A stretch of DNA of 64,000 nucleotides from Rubellimicrobium thermophilum DSM 16684. Its GTDB lineage: Bacteria > Pseudomonadota > Alphaproteobacteria > Rhodobacterales > Rhodobacteraceae. Below are positions 16,752-27,100 of the stretch, one piece after another. The translations under genes were made by a program, and so were the position numbers. The stretch's first letter is position 1, and every line of letters begins with the position of its first letter. The notes beneath the pieces were generated by a model, which saw only the letters and a list, made by a program, of their open reading frames with translations, was not told where the DNA came from and did no database searches. The DNA lies in NCBI RefSeq assembly GCF_000442315.1, contig NZ_KE557318.1:1-64000 (forward strand), read 5' to 3'.

Positions 16752-17696
16752 TCAGCCCCCCTCTGTCCCTCGTCCACGCAGGCTTGCGGCCAGGATCACG
16801 GCGATGATGATGATGCCGGTCAGGATCATCCGCGGTCCGGCGCCGAAGCCGTAGGTATTCAGCATCGAGACCACCAGAAACAGGAACAGGGCTGCCCCCC
16901 AGATCCCCGGCACGTTCGAGTTGCCGCCGGCCACGGAGCTGCCGCCGATCACCACCACGGCGATCGAGATCAGAAGGTATTCCGCACCCATGTTGAGTGC
17001 GGCTCCTCCCGAGAAGCAGGCCAGCAGGAAGCCGCAGAGCCCGGCCAGCATGGCACAGAGGACATAGGCGGACAGGCGCACGCCATCGACGGCCACGCCG
17101 GCACGGCGCGCGGCCGGCAGGCTCTGGCCGATGGCCGTGACGCGGCGGCCCCAGATGCTGCGCTCGAGCAGGACCCAGGCGACGACCGTCAGAAGCCCCG
17201 CGATGATGGCCAGGTTCGGGATGCCGAGAAGAGTGCCGGTGCTGAAGGCGGCCAGGGATTCGGGCGGCTTGATGCGCAGGCCCCGGTTCGTCCAGATCGC
17301 GGCCGATTGCACGATGAAGGACAGGGCCAGGGTGGCGATGATGGGGGGGATGCGCAGGACCTTGATGAGCCCGTAGTTGAGAAGCCCCACCCCCGTGCCG
17401 ATCGCCAGGGCCAGGGTCAGACCCGGCAGGACCATCGCATCGGCGCCATTCATGAGCTTCAGCGACAGGGTGCCAGCCAGGGTCATGGTGGCAGGGATGG
17501 AGAGATCCACATTCCCCGGCCCCAGGGTGATGACGAACATCTGCCCCAGGCCGACGATCACGCCGAAGGCGGCGAAGGTGAAGGCCGCCTGGGCGAGGCC
17601 CGCGGCACTGGCCCCGGCAGTTGCCGCGATGGTGATGGCATAGACGACGATGGTCGCGATCCAGGCCCAGGCCCAGGGCTTGCGCAGCACTGTCAC
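16752..17696 (-). CDS. Sugar ABC transporter permease (RbsC/XylH type), second copy
   Basis: A 314-aa membrane permease of the ribose/xylose class. It has the family motif GPGNVDLSIPATMTLAG near residue 58, TNRGL before the ATPase-contact loop, and IGGSSVAGGNSNVPGIWGAA in the C-terminal half. The GTG start overlaps the other permease by four bases. Two different permeases suggest a heterodimeric channel. Confidence 0.9.
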   Translation of the reverse strand: MTVLRKPWAWAWIATIVVYAITIAATAGASAAGLAQAAFTFAAFGVIVGLGQMFVITLGPGNVDLSIPATMTLAGTLSLKLMNGADAMVLPGLTLALAIGTGVGLLNYGLIKVLRIPPIIATLALSFIVQSAAIWTNRGLRIKPPESLAAFSTGTLLGIPNLAIIAGLLTVVAWVLLERSIWGRRVTAIGQSLPAARRAGVAVDGVRLSAYVLCAMLAGLCGFLLACFSGGAALNMGAEYLLISIAVVVIGGSSVAGGNSNVPGIWGAALFLFLVVSMLNTYGFGAGPRMILTGIIIIAVILAASLRGRGTEGG

Positions 17697-18634
17697 GCCC
17701 GCGCCCTCCGCTGTTCGATGGCATCGAGGCCCAGCCGAAGCGCCAGAACCAGGATGAGGATCGCCCCCTGGGCACCGATCTGCCAATCGGGCGAAAGGCG
17801 CAGGAAGGAGAGGAAGGAGCCGGCCAGCGCCAGCGTCAGCGCGCCCGCCACGGCGCCCACCGCCGAGACGCGCCCGCCGACGAATTCGCCCCCGCCGAGG
17901 ATCACCCCCGCAATCGACAGGAGCGTGTAGCGCAGCGCAATGTTGGCATCCGCCGAGGTGGTGAGGCCGACCAGTGCCATCCCCGAGAGCACGCCGAAAA
18001 GCCCGGCCAGGGCATAGGCCGCGGCTCTGGCATGCAGCACGCTCCATCCCGCGCGGGCGACCGAGCGTTCGTTGCCGCCCACCCCGCGGATGACAACGCC
18101 GAGCGCAGACCGCGCCACGACGAGATGCGCCGCGAGGGCGATCAGGAGGCTGGCTGCCAGCGCCATCGGGATGCCGGGCGGGCGCACTGTCATCAGCGTC
18201 CGGAGCCAGCCCGGGGCCGCACCTCCCGGCGCGGGCAGGATCATCACGGCCAGACCGAGCCAGACGAAGCTCATGCCCAGCGTGACCACGATCGCCGGCA
18301 GGCGGCGCAGATGGATCACCACACCCAGCGCCGCATAGACGGCCACGGAGGCCAGCAGGATCAACCCGCCAAGCCAGGGGGTCTCGTTCAGGAAGGTCGC
18401 GGTGACACAGGCGGCAAAGCCGACGAAGGCCCCCATCGACAGGTCGAGGTCATTGACCGCGATGATGAACATCTGCGCCAGGGTGGCCAGCGCGATGGGC
18501 ACGGCAAGGTTGAAGAGAAGATTGAGCCCCGTATAGCTCATGGCGCGCGGCTGGAGCCAGAAGACCCCGCCCAGCAGCGCCCCGAGCGCCACGAAGGGCA
18601 GGGCCAGACGGATCAGATCGGAAGAGGGCCTCAC
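17693..18634 (-). CDS. Sugar ABC transporter permease (RbsC/XylH type), first copy
   Basis: A 313-aa membrane permease of the same family, with [21 protein letters not shown] near residue 62, [14 protein letters not shown], and [20 protein letters not shown] in the C-terminal half. GTG at 18634 overlaps the stop of the ATPase gene by four bases. It lies between the ATPase and the second permease in a tightly packed operon. Confidence 0.9.
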   Translation of the reverse strand: MRPSSDLIRLALPFVALGALLGGVFWLQPRAMSYTGLNLLFNLAVPIALATLAQMFIIAVNDLDLSMGAFVGFAACVTATFLNETPWLGGLILLASVAVYAALGVVIHLRRLPAIVVTLGMSFVWLGLAVMILPAPGGAAPGWLRTLMTVRPPGIPMALAASLLIALAAHLVVARSALGVVIRGVGGNERSVARAGWSVLHARAAAYALAGLFGVLSGMALVGLTTSADANIALRYTLLSIAGVILGGGEFVGGRVSAVGAVAGALTLALAGSFLSFLRLSPDWQIGAQGAILILVLALRLGLDAIEQRRARA

Positions 18635-20103
18635 GCCGCGGCCTCCGTGTCAGGGCCGGCGAAGGATGCGGCCAGGATCGCCGCCTCGGAGATCCGATCG
18701 CCGGTCAGTTCGGCCACCGCCGCCCCCTCGCGGAAGACATAGACCCGGTCGCAGAGCTCCATCTCCTCGATCTCCGTCGAATACCAGACGAAGGCACGCC
18801 CTGCCGCGGCCTCGGCCCGGATGATGTCGTAGATCTCCTGCTTGGTGCCCACATCCACCCCGCGCAACGGATCGTCCATCAGGACAAGCGGGGCTTCGGC
18901 CAGCAGGGCCCGGGCAAACAGCACCTTCTGCTGATTGCCGCCGGACAGTGACAGGATCGGCAGGCCGAGATCGGGCGAGCGGATGCCGATGCGCGCGCGC
19001 CAGTGTTCGGCGATCGCAGCCTCGGCGCGTTCGTCCACAAGTCCCCGCCTTGCCAGCGACGCCAGGGCCGAGATGGTCAGATTCCGGCGGATCGACCACA
19101 GCGGCAGGATGCCGTCATGGCGCCGGTCGCCGGCCACATAGGCCACCTTCGGCCTGCGGCCCGCGATCCAGCCCGGTGCCAGGCGGTCATGCAGGGCCCG
19201 CAGCATCTCGGTCTGCCCGTGGCCGGCCAGTCCCGACAGGCCCACCACCTCGCCCGCTGCCACGCGGACGGGCAGCCCGCGGGCCATTTCCTGGACCACA
19301 AGCGGGGTGACAGGACCGGACAGGCCGTTGCGTCCGGGTCGGCGGCGTTCGCGCGCGGTCGATCCCATGGCGGCCACAAGGCCCGCCTGCGTGAAGCTGT
19401 CCGCCGGGCGGTCGGCCACCACCCGGCCGTCCTTCATCACCACGATGCGGGTGGCGGTGGCCAGCACCTCCGACAGGATGTGCGAGATCAGCACCACCGT
19501 GCCCCCGCCGGCGACGAAGCGGCGGATATGGGCCAGAAGCTGTCCTGCCACGCCGGCATCGAGCGAGGAGGTGGGTTCGTCGAGGATGACCAGACGCGCC
19601 GGCCGGCCTGCTTCGGCAAAGGCCAGGGCGATCTCGACCATCTGCCGCTGCGCGAGCGCGAGGCTCGCGACCTGGGCCTGCACATCGATGCCATGGCCGG
19701 GGAAAACGGCATCGAGCGCCTCGCGCGCCAGGCGCCGCGCCTCGGCCCGCCATCGGGGGCCGAAATGACCCCGATGCAGGATGCGGGCATTCTCTGCCAC
19801 GGTCAGGTTCGGGCAGAGCGACAGTTCCTGGAAGACGCAGCGCAACCCCAGCGCACGGGCTGTGGTCACGTCCCAGCGGCCGGCATGCCCGTCGGCGATC
19901 ACGCGGCCCGCATGCGGGGACAGACTGCCGTTCAGGACATTGACGAGCGTGGACTTGCCGGCCCCATTGTGCCCGACAAGGCCAAGGCATTCGCCGGGAT
20001 GCAGCGCCAGGCTCACCCCGTCGAGCGCGGTGACCTCGCCAAAGCGCAGACGGGCATCGGAGACGGACAGGAGGGGGGACATGTCGCGCATGTGAGGGAT
20101 CAT
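18631..20103 (-). CDS. Sugar ABC transporter ATP-binding protein (duplicated nucleotide-binding domains)
   Basis: About 490 aa with two ABC domains, as in RbsA/AraG. The first has GHNGAGKST (Walker A) near residue 45 and a Walker [12 protein letters not shown]. Its usual LSGGQ is weak (ASLALAQRQ). The second lacks a proper Walker A ([10 protein letters not shown]), typical of this class, but has LSGGNQQK and [13 protein letters not shown]. Starts at 20103, 20091 or 20082 are all possible, since none has a strong ribosome binding site. It energises the two permeases downstream. Confidence 0.9.
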   Translation of the reverse strand: MIPHMRDMSPLLSVSDARLRFGEVTALDGVSLALHPGECLGLVGHNGAGKSTLVNVLNGSLSPHAGRVIADGHAGRWDVTTARALGLRCVFQELSLCPNLTVAENARILHRGHFGPRWRAEARRLAREALDAVFPGHGIDVQAQVASLALAQRQMVEIALAFAEAGRPARLVILDEPTSSLDAGVAGQLLAHIRRFVAGGGTVVLISHILSEVLATATRIVVMKDGRVVADRPADSFTQAGLVAAMGSTARERRRPGRNGLSGPVTPLVVQEMARGLPVRVAAGEVVGLSGLAGHGQTEMLRALHDRLAPGWIAGRRPKVAYVAGDRRHDGILPLWSIRRNLTISALASLARRGLVDERAEAAIAEHWRARIGIRSPDLGLPILSLSGGNQQKVLFARALLAEAPLVLMDDPLRGVDVGTKQEIYDIIRAEAAAGRAFVWYSTEIEEMELCDRVYVFREGAAVAELTGDRISEAAILAASFAGPDTEAAA

Positions 20104-20179
20104 GGGCGGCACCGGCCGGATCGCGGTTGCGGACAGGCGCCCTCGTGGCGCGGCGCCTGTCCCGTTGCGGCGGGATGCG

Positions 20180-21208
20180 TCAGTTGGCCCCCTGGATCAC
20201 CGCCACCGCATCCTCGAGCGTGTATTCCACATTGGCCACACCGCCCACGGGGGTGGTCTCGAGGCTGGCCTCCAGCGTGTCCTGGGTGATGGTCAGGAAG
20301 GGCACCACCAGATCCTTGGGCACCTCGCGACCATCGAGGATCTGCTGCGCGACCCAGAAGGCGAGGGTGGAGACCCCCGGCGCGATCGAGACCGACATCG
20401 TCTCATAGCCGTTGGCGTCCTTCTGTTCCTTCCACCACTGCAACTCGTCCTGCCGGTTGCCCATGATGATGATCGGCATCGGCCGGCCGGCCGCGGCAAA
20501 GGCCTGGGCCGCACCATAGCCATCCCCGCCCTGGGTGACGACGCCGACGATTTCGGGCAGCGAGGGCAGGATACCCGCCACGGCACGCTGTGCCACATCC
20601 TGCGCCCAGTCGCCATGGACCGATCCGGCGATGGTGAATTGCGGGAACTGTTCGACGCCCTCATGGATGCCGGCGCTGATCTCGTCATCCACGAAGACCC
20701 CGGCAAGGCCGCGGATCTCGAGCAGGTTGCCTCCTTCGGGCAGCCGGCCGGCAAGATATTCCACCTGCACGCGGCCCATCTCGCGGAAATCGACGGCGAT
20801 GCGCCAGGCGCAGGGTTCGGTGACGATGCCATCGAAGCTGACGACGATGATGCCGGCATCGCAGGCCTCCTTCACGGCGCCATTGAGGGCCGTGGGCGAG
20901 GCGGCGTTGAGCACGATGGCGTCATAACCCTGAAGGATCAGGTTCTGGATCTGCGCCGCCTGTTCGGTGGCCGAGTTCTCTCCCGTGGTGAAGGCATCCG
21001 CGGCGGCGACGATGCCGGCCTCCACCGCAGGTCGGGTCACCGTCTCCCAGCTGGTCAGCATGGCCTGACGCCAGGAATTCCCGGCATAGTTGTTGGACAG
21101 GGCAATGCGCTTGTCCGAAGTATCGGCCAGAACCGGCGCGGCGGCAACCGACAGGACCGCAGCCAGCAGCAGGCCGGGCGCGGTGGTGGACAGGATGCTT
21201 CTCCTCAT
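20180..21208 (-). CDS. Sugar ABC transporter periplasmic binding protein (ribose type)
   Basis: A 342-aa exported protein with a signal peptide ending VLADTSDK. The fold is that of type-I ribose-binding proteins: [18 protein letters not shown] at the start of lobe one, [20 protein letters not shown], and the hinge region [19 protein letters not shown]. The ATG at 21208 follows GGAGAA. It is first in the importer operon. The sugar is unknown. It is divergent from the sensor kinase gene, which may respond to it. Confidence 0.9.
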   Translation of the reverse strand: MRRSILSTTAPGLLLAAVLSVAAAPVLADTSDKRIALSNNYAGNSWRQAMLTSWETVTRPAVEAGIVAAADAFTTGENSATEQAAQIQNLILQGYDAIVLNAASPTALNGAVKEACDAGIIVVSFDGIVTEPCAWRIAVDFREMGRVQVEYLAGRLPEGGNLLEIRGLAGVFVDDEISAGIHEGVEQFPQFTIAGSVHGDWAQDVAQRAVAGILPSLPEIVGVVTQGGDGYGAAQAFAAAGRPMPIIIMGNRQDELQWWKEQKDANGYETMSVSIAPGVSTLAFWVAQQILDGREVPKDLVVPFLTITQDTLEASLETTPVGGVANVEYTLEDAVAVIQGAN

Positions 21209-21457
21209 GGCGTTCTCCTCCCGGGGGACCGGTGCCCGCATCCTCGGGCTGCGGTCGGCAACGGCGTGGCGCGGGCTCCTCCTTCCCGCGTGGAACCCGA
21301 GCCTGCCTGCCCGGCAGGGCGCTGAACAGGGTCGAACACGCAGCCGGGATGCGGAAATGCGCGGACCGGATGCGGGAACCCGCAGCGCTTCCTGCCGCCT
21401 CCCCCCTTTCGCAGGGGGGGCGCCGGGTTCATCATGAAGGGCGGGAGGAGTGACCCG

Positions 21458-22714
21458 ATGTCCAGGCAGCGCCCCGACACGCGCCTCAACCAGTTCCTGC
21501 GCATCGCGCGGCTGCTTGCCGGCCAGCTCGATTTCCTCTCGGCCATCCGCGCCGTGGCGGCCGAGATCGCCGGCATCGTGCCCCATGACCATCTCGATGT
21601 CTGCATCGTGCGTTCTGACGGCAAGGTGCATACCGCCTATGAGACGGGGATCGACACCGCCTGGGGCAGTGCCCCGCAGGCCCCCGTGGACCGCAGCCCG
21701 ATCCGCTCGCTGCTGATGGGCGAGGTGGATCATATCCTCACCGACGACGCCACCCGGGATCCCCGGTTCCGCTTTCCCGGGGCCTTCACCCGGCCGATCC
21801 ACGAGCACGGGCTGCGCGCGCGCATTCATGTGCCGATGATCGTGCATGGCGAGGTGATCGGGGCGCTGTCCTGCTCGCGCCATGAAGCCGGGGCCTATGG
21901 CGCCTCCGATGTGCGCAACTGCCGCTACATCGCCGAAATTCTGGCCCCCTATTTCTTCGCCCTGCGCGCCGCCGAGGATGCCCGGCGATCGGCGATCGTC
22001 GAAGCCGAGGCCCGTGCGCGCGAGGAGGGGCTGCGCCAGGGCGCCCTGCGGCTGACCGAGGCGCTCGAGGCCGAACGGCAGCGCATCGGCATGGATCTGC
22101 ATGACCAGACCCTGGCCGAGCTGACCCGCCTTGCGCGGCGGCTCGAACAGCTGGCCGAGGCGCCGGCCGCAGGACGGGCGGATCTGCTGCCGCTCATCGC
22201 CAGCCTGCAGGACAGCATGGCCGGGCTGCGCCAGATCATCGAGGCGGCCAAGCCCACGGTGCTGCAGCTCTTCGGCTTCCGCGACGCGGTCGAGAACCAT
22301 CTCGACCGGGCGGTGCGCGACAGCGGGGCGGCCATCGCCACCCGGGTCGTGGACAGCACGGGCGGGGCGCTCGACCATCTGCCGGGGCCGGTGGCCGTGA
22401 CGCTTCTGCGCATCGTGCAGGAGGCGGTCAACAACGCCGTGAGCCATGCGGGCGCGGCAGATCTGACCGTGGAGATGTCCGCCGAAGGCGGCGTGCTGCT
22501 GCTGAAGGTGGCCGACAATGGCTGCGGCCTCGGACCGTCGCCGCGCCGTGGCGGAGCAGGCATCGACAACATGCGCACCCGGGCGCGTCTGGTCGGCGCC
22601 CGTTTTGCCATCGGGCCCGGCCCTGCTGGACAGGGCACCGAGATGCGCCTCACCCTTCCCCTGACGCCGGCCGGGGCTCCGGAGGCGTCCGAAGCGGTAC
22701 GGGCGGCATCATGA
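21458..22714 (+). CDS. Soluble GAF-domain histidine kinase (HisKA_3/NarX type)
   Basis: A 418-aa sensor kinase without membrane helices. It has a GAF domain (about residues 20-165), a short coiled linker, the HisKA_3 phosphoacceptor MDLHDQTLAEL (H215) and a HATPase domain with VQEAVNNAVSHA and VADNGCGLGPS. The ATG at 21458 is preferred because GGAGG lies eight bases upstream. The stop overlaps the response-regulator ATG (ATGA). It is likely to phosphorylate that regulator and to control the divergent sugar importer, inferred from position. Confidence 0.9.
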   Translation: MSRQRPDTRLNQFLRIARLLAGQLDFLSAIRAVAAEIAGIVPHDHLDVCIVRSDGKVHTAYETGIDTAWGSAPQAPVDRSPIRSLLMGEVDHILTDDATRDPRFRFPGAFTRPIHEHGLRARIHVPMIVHGEVIGALSCSRHEAGAYGASDVRNCRYIAEILAPYFFALRAAEDARRSAIVEAEARAREEGLRQGALRLTEALEAERQRIGMDLHDQTLAELTRLARRLEQLAEAPAAGRADLLPLIASLQDSMAGLRQIIEAAKPTVLQLFGFRDAVENHLDRAVRDSGAAIATRVVDSTGGALDHLPGPVAVTLLRIVQEAVNNAVSHAGAADLTVEMSAEGGVLLLKVADNGCGLGPSPRRGGAGIDNMRTRARLVGARFAIGPGPAGQGTEMRLTLPLTPAGAPEASEAVRAAS

Positions 22715-23430
22715 GGGTGCTGATCGTCGAGGATGATCCGCTGCACCGGGCCTGGCTCGGCGAGGCGGTGCGGGCGGCCCTGCCCGAATGCCGCGAGATC
22801 GTCGAGGCGACCGACGGCGCCGAAGGCGAGGCCCGCGCCCGGGACATGCCCGATGCGCATGTGGTGATGGATCTGCAGATGCAGCCGCGCACCGGCATCG
22901 ATGCCGCCCGCACGATCTGGCGCGAACGTCCCGCCACCCGGATCCTGTTCTGGTCGAACTATTCCGACGAGGCCTATGTCCGCGGCGTGAGCCGCATCGT
23001 GCCGCCGGGTGCAGCCTATGGCTATGTGCTCAAGTCCGCCTCGGGCGAGCGGCTGCGGCTCGCGCTGCGGGGCATCTTCGTCGAGAATCAGTGCGTCATC
23101 GATGGCGAGGTCCGCGGCACCCAGCAGAAGAGCACGGCCCATGCCGTGGCCCTGTCCGAGGCCGAGTACGAGGTGCTCCTCGACATCGCGCTGGGGCTGA
23201 CCGACCGGGCGATCTCGGTCCGGCGCGGCCTGTCGCTGCGGTCGGTCCAGAACCGGCTCCAGGCGATCTATGACAAGCTCGGCGTGCATGCCGCCGAAGG
23301 ACAGGAGGGGTTCTACAACCTTCGCGGCAGGGCGGTGGCGCTGGCCGTGCTGCGGCGGCTGCTGAACCTCGGCACGCTGGAACGCGCCGAAGCCGATCTC
23401 GCCGAATGGTCCGCCCGGCGGCAGCGCTGA
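22711..23430 (+). CDS. NarL/LuxR-family response regulator
   Basis: A 239-aa two-component regulator. The receiver has the acidic pair EDD at residues 7-9, the phosphorylation site D54 in VVMDLQMQP and YVLKSASG. The C-terminal helix-turn-helix reads LSEAEYEVLLDIALGLTDRA and then VQNRLQAIYDKLGV, a LuxR-type fold with weaker than usual consensus. It is translationally coupled to the histidine kinase gene. Target is probably the adjacent sugar operon. Confidence 0.88.
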   Translation: MRVLIVEDDPLHRAWLGEAVRAALPECREIVEATDGAEGEARARDMPDAHVVMDLQMQPRTGIDAARTIWRERPATRILFWSNYSDEAYVRGVSRIVPPGAAYGYVLKSASGERLRLALRGIFVENQCVIDGEVRGTQQKSTAHAVALSEAEYEVLLDIALGLTDRAISVRRGLSLRSVQNRLQAIYDKLGVHAAEGQEGFYNLRGRAVALAVLRRLLNLGTLERAEADLAEWSARRQR

Positions 23431-23866
23431 GAGGCTCCAGGTTCCTGTCGACGGCCCGGGCAGCGCGCTCAGCGATATGGCCAGCCGCTATTCCGGGCCC
23501 AGGAGCAGCGCCGGCAGCACGAGAAGCATGCCCGGCCTGATCGATGTCGAGGCGCCAATCCGTCTCGGATCGACAAGCATCAGCACAAGGCCGCGCCCCA
23601 TGAGGCCCTGCCCCTGGCCGGCCAGGCGACATGCATGCAAGAGCATGATTTACAGATCATTTCGGTTGCGCCATCTCGCCTCCTCCGGTTGGCATCATGG
23701 TCAGTCCGAAAAGGGGCGCGTCCAGTTCGCCTGCGCGCCAAGGCCAGGCGGGGCATGACGTGGACAGGGACAAGGCCGGACCATGCGGGGGGGCGGCGGC
23801 GCGGCTTCGTCGCGGTCCGCCTGTTCTGGAAGAGACAGGTCAATCGCATCGATGTGATGCGGCCAT

Positions 23867-23885
23867 TGGGTCCCCCGGGGACCCA
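23867..23885. repeat. Perfect 19-base inverted repeat
   Basis: TGGGTCCCC-C-GGGGACCCA: nine-base arms around a single central C. It could be a dimeric repressor site or a short hairpin. It lies about 270 bases before the helicase gene of the defence cassette. Confidence 0.7.
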
Positions 23886-24024
23886 GGCATCCTCGGATCG
23901 GAACCCTTCCTGCGCATCCGTCCCGGCATCTTTGTGTGGTGTCGATCCGGTGAACACGCTGTTCGGAGGTCGGCGCTATCCGTTGGGTGAGACGATCGAG
24001 TTGAGGGGTCAGTCCCTGTCCGGC

Positions 24025-24045
24025 CCGGTGCCCGGTTGGCACCGG
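24025..24045. repeat. Perfect inverted repeat CCGGTGCC/GGCACCGG
   Basis: Eight-base arms around a five-base loop CGGTT, ending 110 bases before the first ATG of the defence cassette. There is no T-run after it, so an operator is more likely than a terminator. Confidence 0.65.
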
Positions 24046-24154
24046 ATCGCTCCGCACGTTATCGGATTCGACGGGCGCCGTGGCGATGTGATGTTTCGGA
24101 CGAAAGCGCGATCGCCCGACCGCCCGCGTCGAGAAGCAGAGCCGTGGAAGCCCC

Positions 24155-27100
24155 ATGAAAGCGTTTGAATTCGACCGCCACCTCATCGACTGCTATGAGC
24201 GCTTCTCGCGGTCGTTCAGCAAAATCCGGGCGCAGGACATCGCCGACGCCATCAGACGCCAGTATGATGAGGGTCGCTTCTGGCCCGACGCCCTCCTTTC
24301 GCTGAACCCCAGGTACCTGTCGGGCCCCAAGGTGGATGATCTTGTCGCATCGGGGGAGCTGGACGAGGCAACAGCCCGGATTTTCCGGATCGATGCCAAA
24401 CCCATCCGGCTTCACCGGCACCAGGCGCAAGCCATCGCCAAGGCGCGGGCGGGTCACAGCTTTGTCGTGACGACAGGCACCGGCTCGGGGAAGTCGCTCT
24501 GCTTCTTCGTCCCTGTCGTCGATGCTGCGGTTCGTTCGCGCAAGGCCGGAGAGCCGCGCAGGACGCGCGCCATCATCGTCTACCCGATGAACGCGCTCGC
24601 CAACAGCCAGATCAAGGAAATCGAGAAATTCATTTCCCAGTCCGGCTTGCCGGAGGGGCTGAAGCCCGTGGTCCGGCGCTACACGGGTCAGGAGAGCCAG
24701 GACGAGCGTCAGCGCATCGCCGACGATCCGCCCGATATCCTGCTCACGAACTTCATGATGGCCGAGCTGCTTCTGACACGGCAGGACGCGCTTGATACCA
24801 GGGTCATCGACAATGCCGGCGGGCTCGAATTCATCGTCCTCGACGAGTTGCATACCTATCGCGGCCGCCAGGGCGCCGATGTGGCGATCCTGGTGCGTCG
24901 CCTGCGTGACCGTTGCGCACCGGCCAAGGCGCCGATCTGCATCGGCACATCGGCCACCATGTCCAGCGAAGGATCGGACACCGATCGCGCAAAGGTCGTG
25001 GCGGCGGTTGCCTCGCGTCTGTTCGGAGCAGCGATCGGCCCGGACGCGGTCATCGATGAATCCCTCCAGCGCGCGACGGATGACAGCCTGACGCTGGACG
25101 ATGTTCGGCCGCAGCTCGCGACGGTGCTTGGCAGCGACCTGCCGGAAACCCTGACGGATGAGGCGCTGCGGCGCCATCCCCTCGCGGTCTGGGCCGAGCT
25201 GGCGCTCGGCCTTGATGACGGCCAGGACCTGAAGCGCAAGAAGCCCGTCCCCTTCGACAAGGCTGTCGAACAGCTGGCGCAGGACAGCGGTCTCGATGCC
25301 GAGACATGCCGGAAAGGACTCGAGCAGTTCCTGACCCGCGTCAGCCTGCCGGAAACCGAGCGTGGCGGCACAGGGTCCGGCGCCTTCCTGGCCTTCAAGC
25401 TGCATCGCTTCATTTCCGGCGCCGGGGAGCTCTTCACGACCCTGGCCGAGCGGCCGAGGCGGGTCCTGTTCGAGGGCCAGATGGAAGATCCCGAGGCCCC
25501 CGGCCATCGCCTCTATCCGACGCGGTTCTGCAGGAAATGCGGCCACGAGGTCCATGTCGTCACGAAATCAGAGGATGCCGAAGGCACTCTCTTCCTGCCG
25601 CGGAACATCGATGACGAACCGATCCCGGACCCGGATGGCGATGTGGCCGGGTATCTCACGCCCATCGGCGGGAATGACCCGGACTACGCCTTCACCGGCG
25701 AGGTCGAGACCTACCCGGAAGACTGGCGCGAAGAGCGCAATGGCATCGAACGCCTGCGCGCGAACCGCAAGGGCCGACTGCCCGAGCTGGTCACGGTGCG
25801 ACCCGACGGACGCCTGAGCGAGGACGGCGCCGGTTTCTGGTTCATTCCGGGCAAGTTCGGGTTCTGTCCCTGCTGCCTCGATCAACCTCATCCGAGCATG
25901 CGCGAACGCAGCAAGCTTGCGGGCCTTTCGGGTGAAGGCCGAAGCTCGGCGACCACGCATCTTGTGTCGACTGCCCTGGAATGGATGAATGGCGATGCCA
26001 GCGGCGTTCCCGCCGGGAAGCGAAAGCTCCTGGGCTTCACGGACAACCGTCAGGACGCCGCCCTTCAGGCCGGACATTTCAACGACTACCTGTTTGTCAG
26101 CCTGCTGCGCGGCGCCATCCTGCGTGCTGTCATCGACGCTGGCGCGGATGGCATCGCCGAGGATGAGTTCGGCCTGCGCGTGGTGAAGGCGCTTGGGTTC
26201 ACGGCATCGAACAAGGACGCCCGCATCCATTGGATGCTGAACCCCGAAGCGGGCGCCGTGATGCGCGAGGATGCCCAGCGCTCGCTTGCCAAGGTGCTCA
26301 CGCACCGGGTCTGGACGGATCTGCGGCGCGGATGGCGCCATACCAACCCCAACCTGTCGGACCTGAAGCTGGTCGAGGTCGAATTCATCGGGCTGGACGA
26401 GATCGCGCAGGATCGCGAAGCCCTGATGGCGGTGCATCCGGCGCTCGGAAACCTGGATGCGGCAGCCTGCAAGAAGCTGCTCAGGGGAATCCTCGGCGCG
26501 ATGGTCGAAGGTCTGGCCGTCGGCACCGAGGCCCTTGATCCGACCATCCTCGACACGGTCGCTCAGAAATCGCGGGATCTGCTGCGGGCCCCCTGGGCCA
26601 TCGACCAGAAGGAACCGCTGCGAAGCCGTTCGACCCTGGTCCTGCAGGCCCCCGGCAAGGATCGTGTCGGGCTGCGCGAAGAACGGACCCTCCTCCGCGC
26701 CGGGCACAACTCCCGGATCGGCCGGTCGATCAACTGGAAAAGCGTGATCGGAACGAAGCTGAACAGGGAGGACTACCTGGTCGTGATGACCGGGCTTCTG
26801 GACCTGCTGGCCCGCGAAGGGCTGGTTTCGCCTGTCGAGATCGAGGCTGATCTGCGCGGGTGGCGGTTGGCGCCCTCGGCCGTGCGTCTTGTCTCCGGAG
26901 AGGCCGTCCGCACCGGACAGGCACAAGGAAACCGGTATTTCCACGATCACTACAACGCCATTGCGACCGATCTGAAGAAGGGCCGCAGCATCTATTGGGG
27001 CCTCGAGGGTCGCGAACATACCGCTCAGGTCTCGACCAGACAGCGCGAGTGGCGCGAGTGGCGGTTCCGCTTCGAGGATGACGACCGCGAGAAGATCAGG

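Larger units (their letters stand above)
23431..24154. other. 724-base region upstream of the defence operon, with two perfect inverted repeats
   Basis: No convincing gene is visible; the frames that stay open show no known motif. Two features stand out: a 19-base perfect palindrome at 23867-23885 and an 8-bp stem with a 5-base loop at 24025-24045. The region must contain the promoter of the four-gene cassette that starts at 24155, since there is no room for one between those genes. Confidence 0.6.

Noticed and set aside
23635-24168. 177-codon open frame before the defence helicase
   Set aside because: No known motif, Arg/Pro-rich as in shadow frames, and it overlaps the helicase start out of frame.
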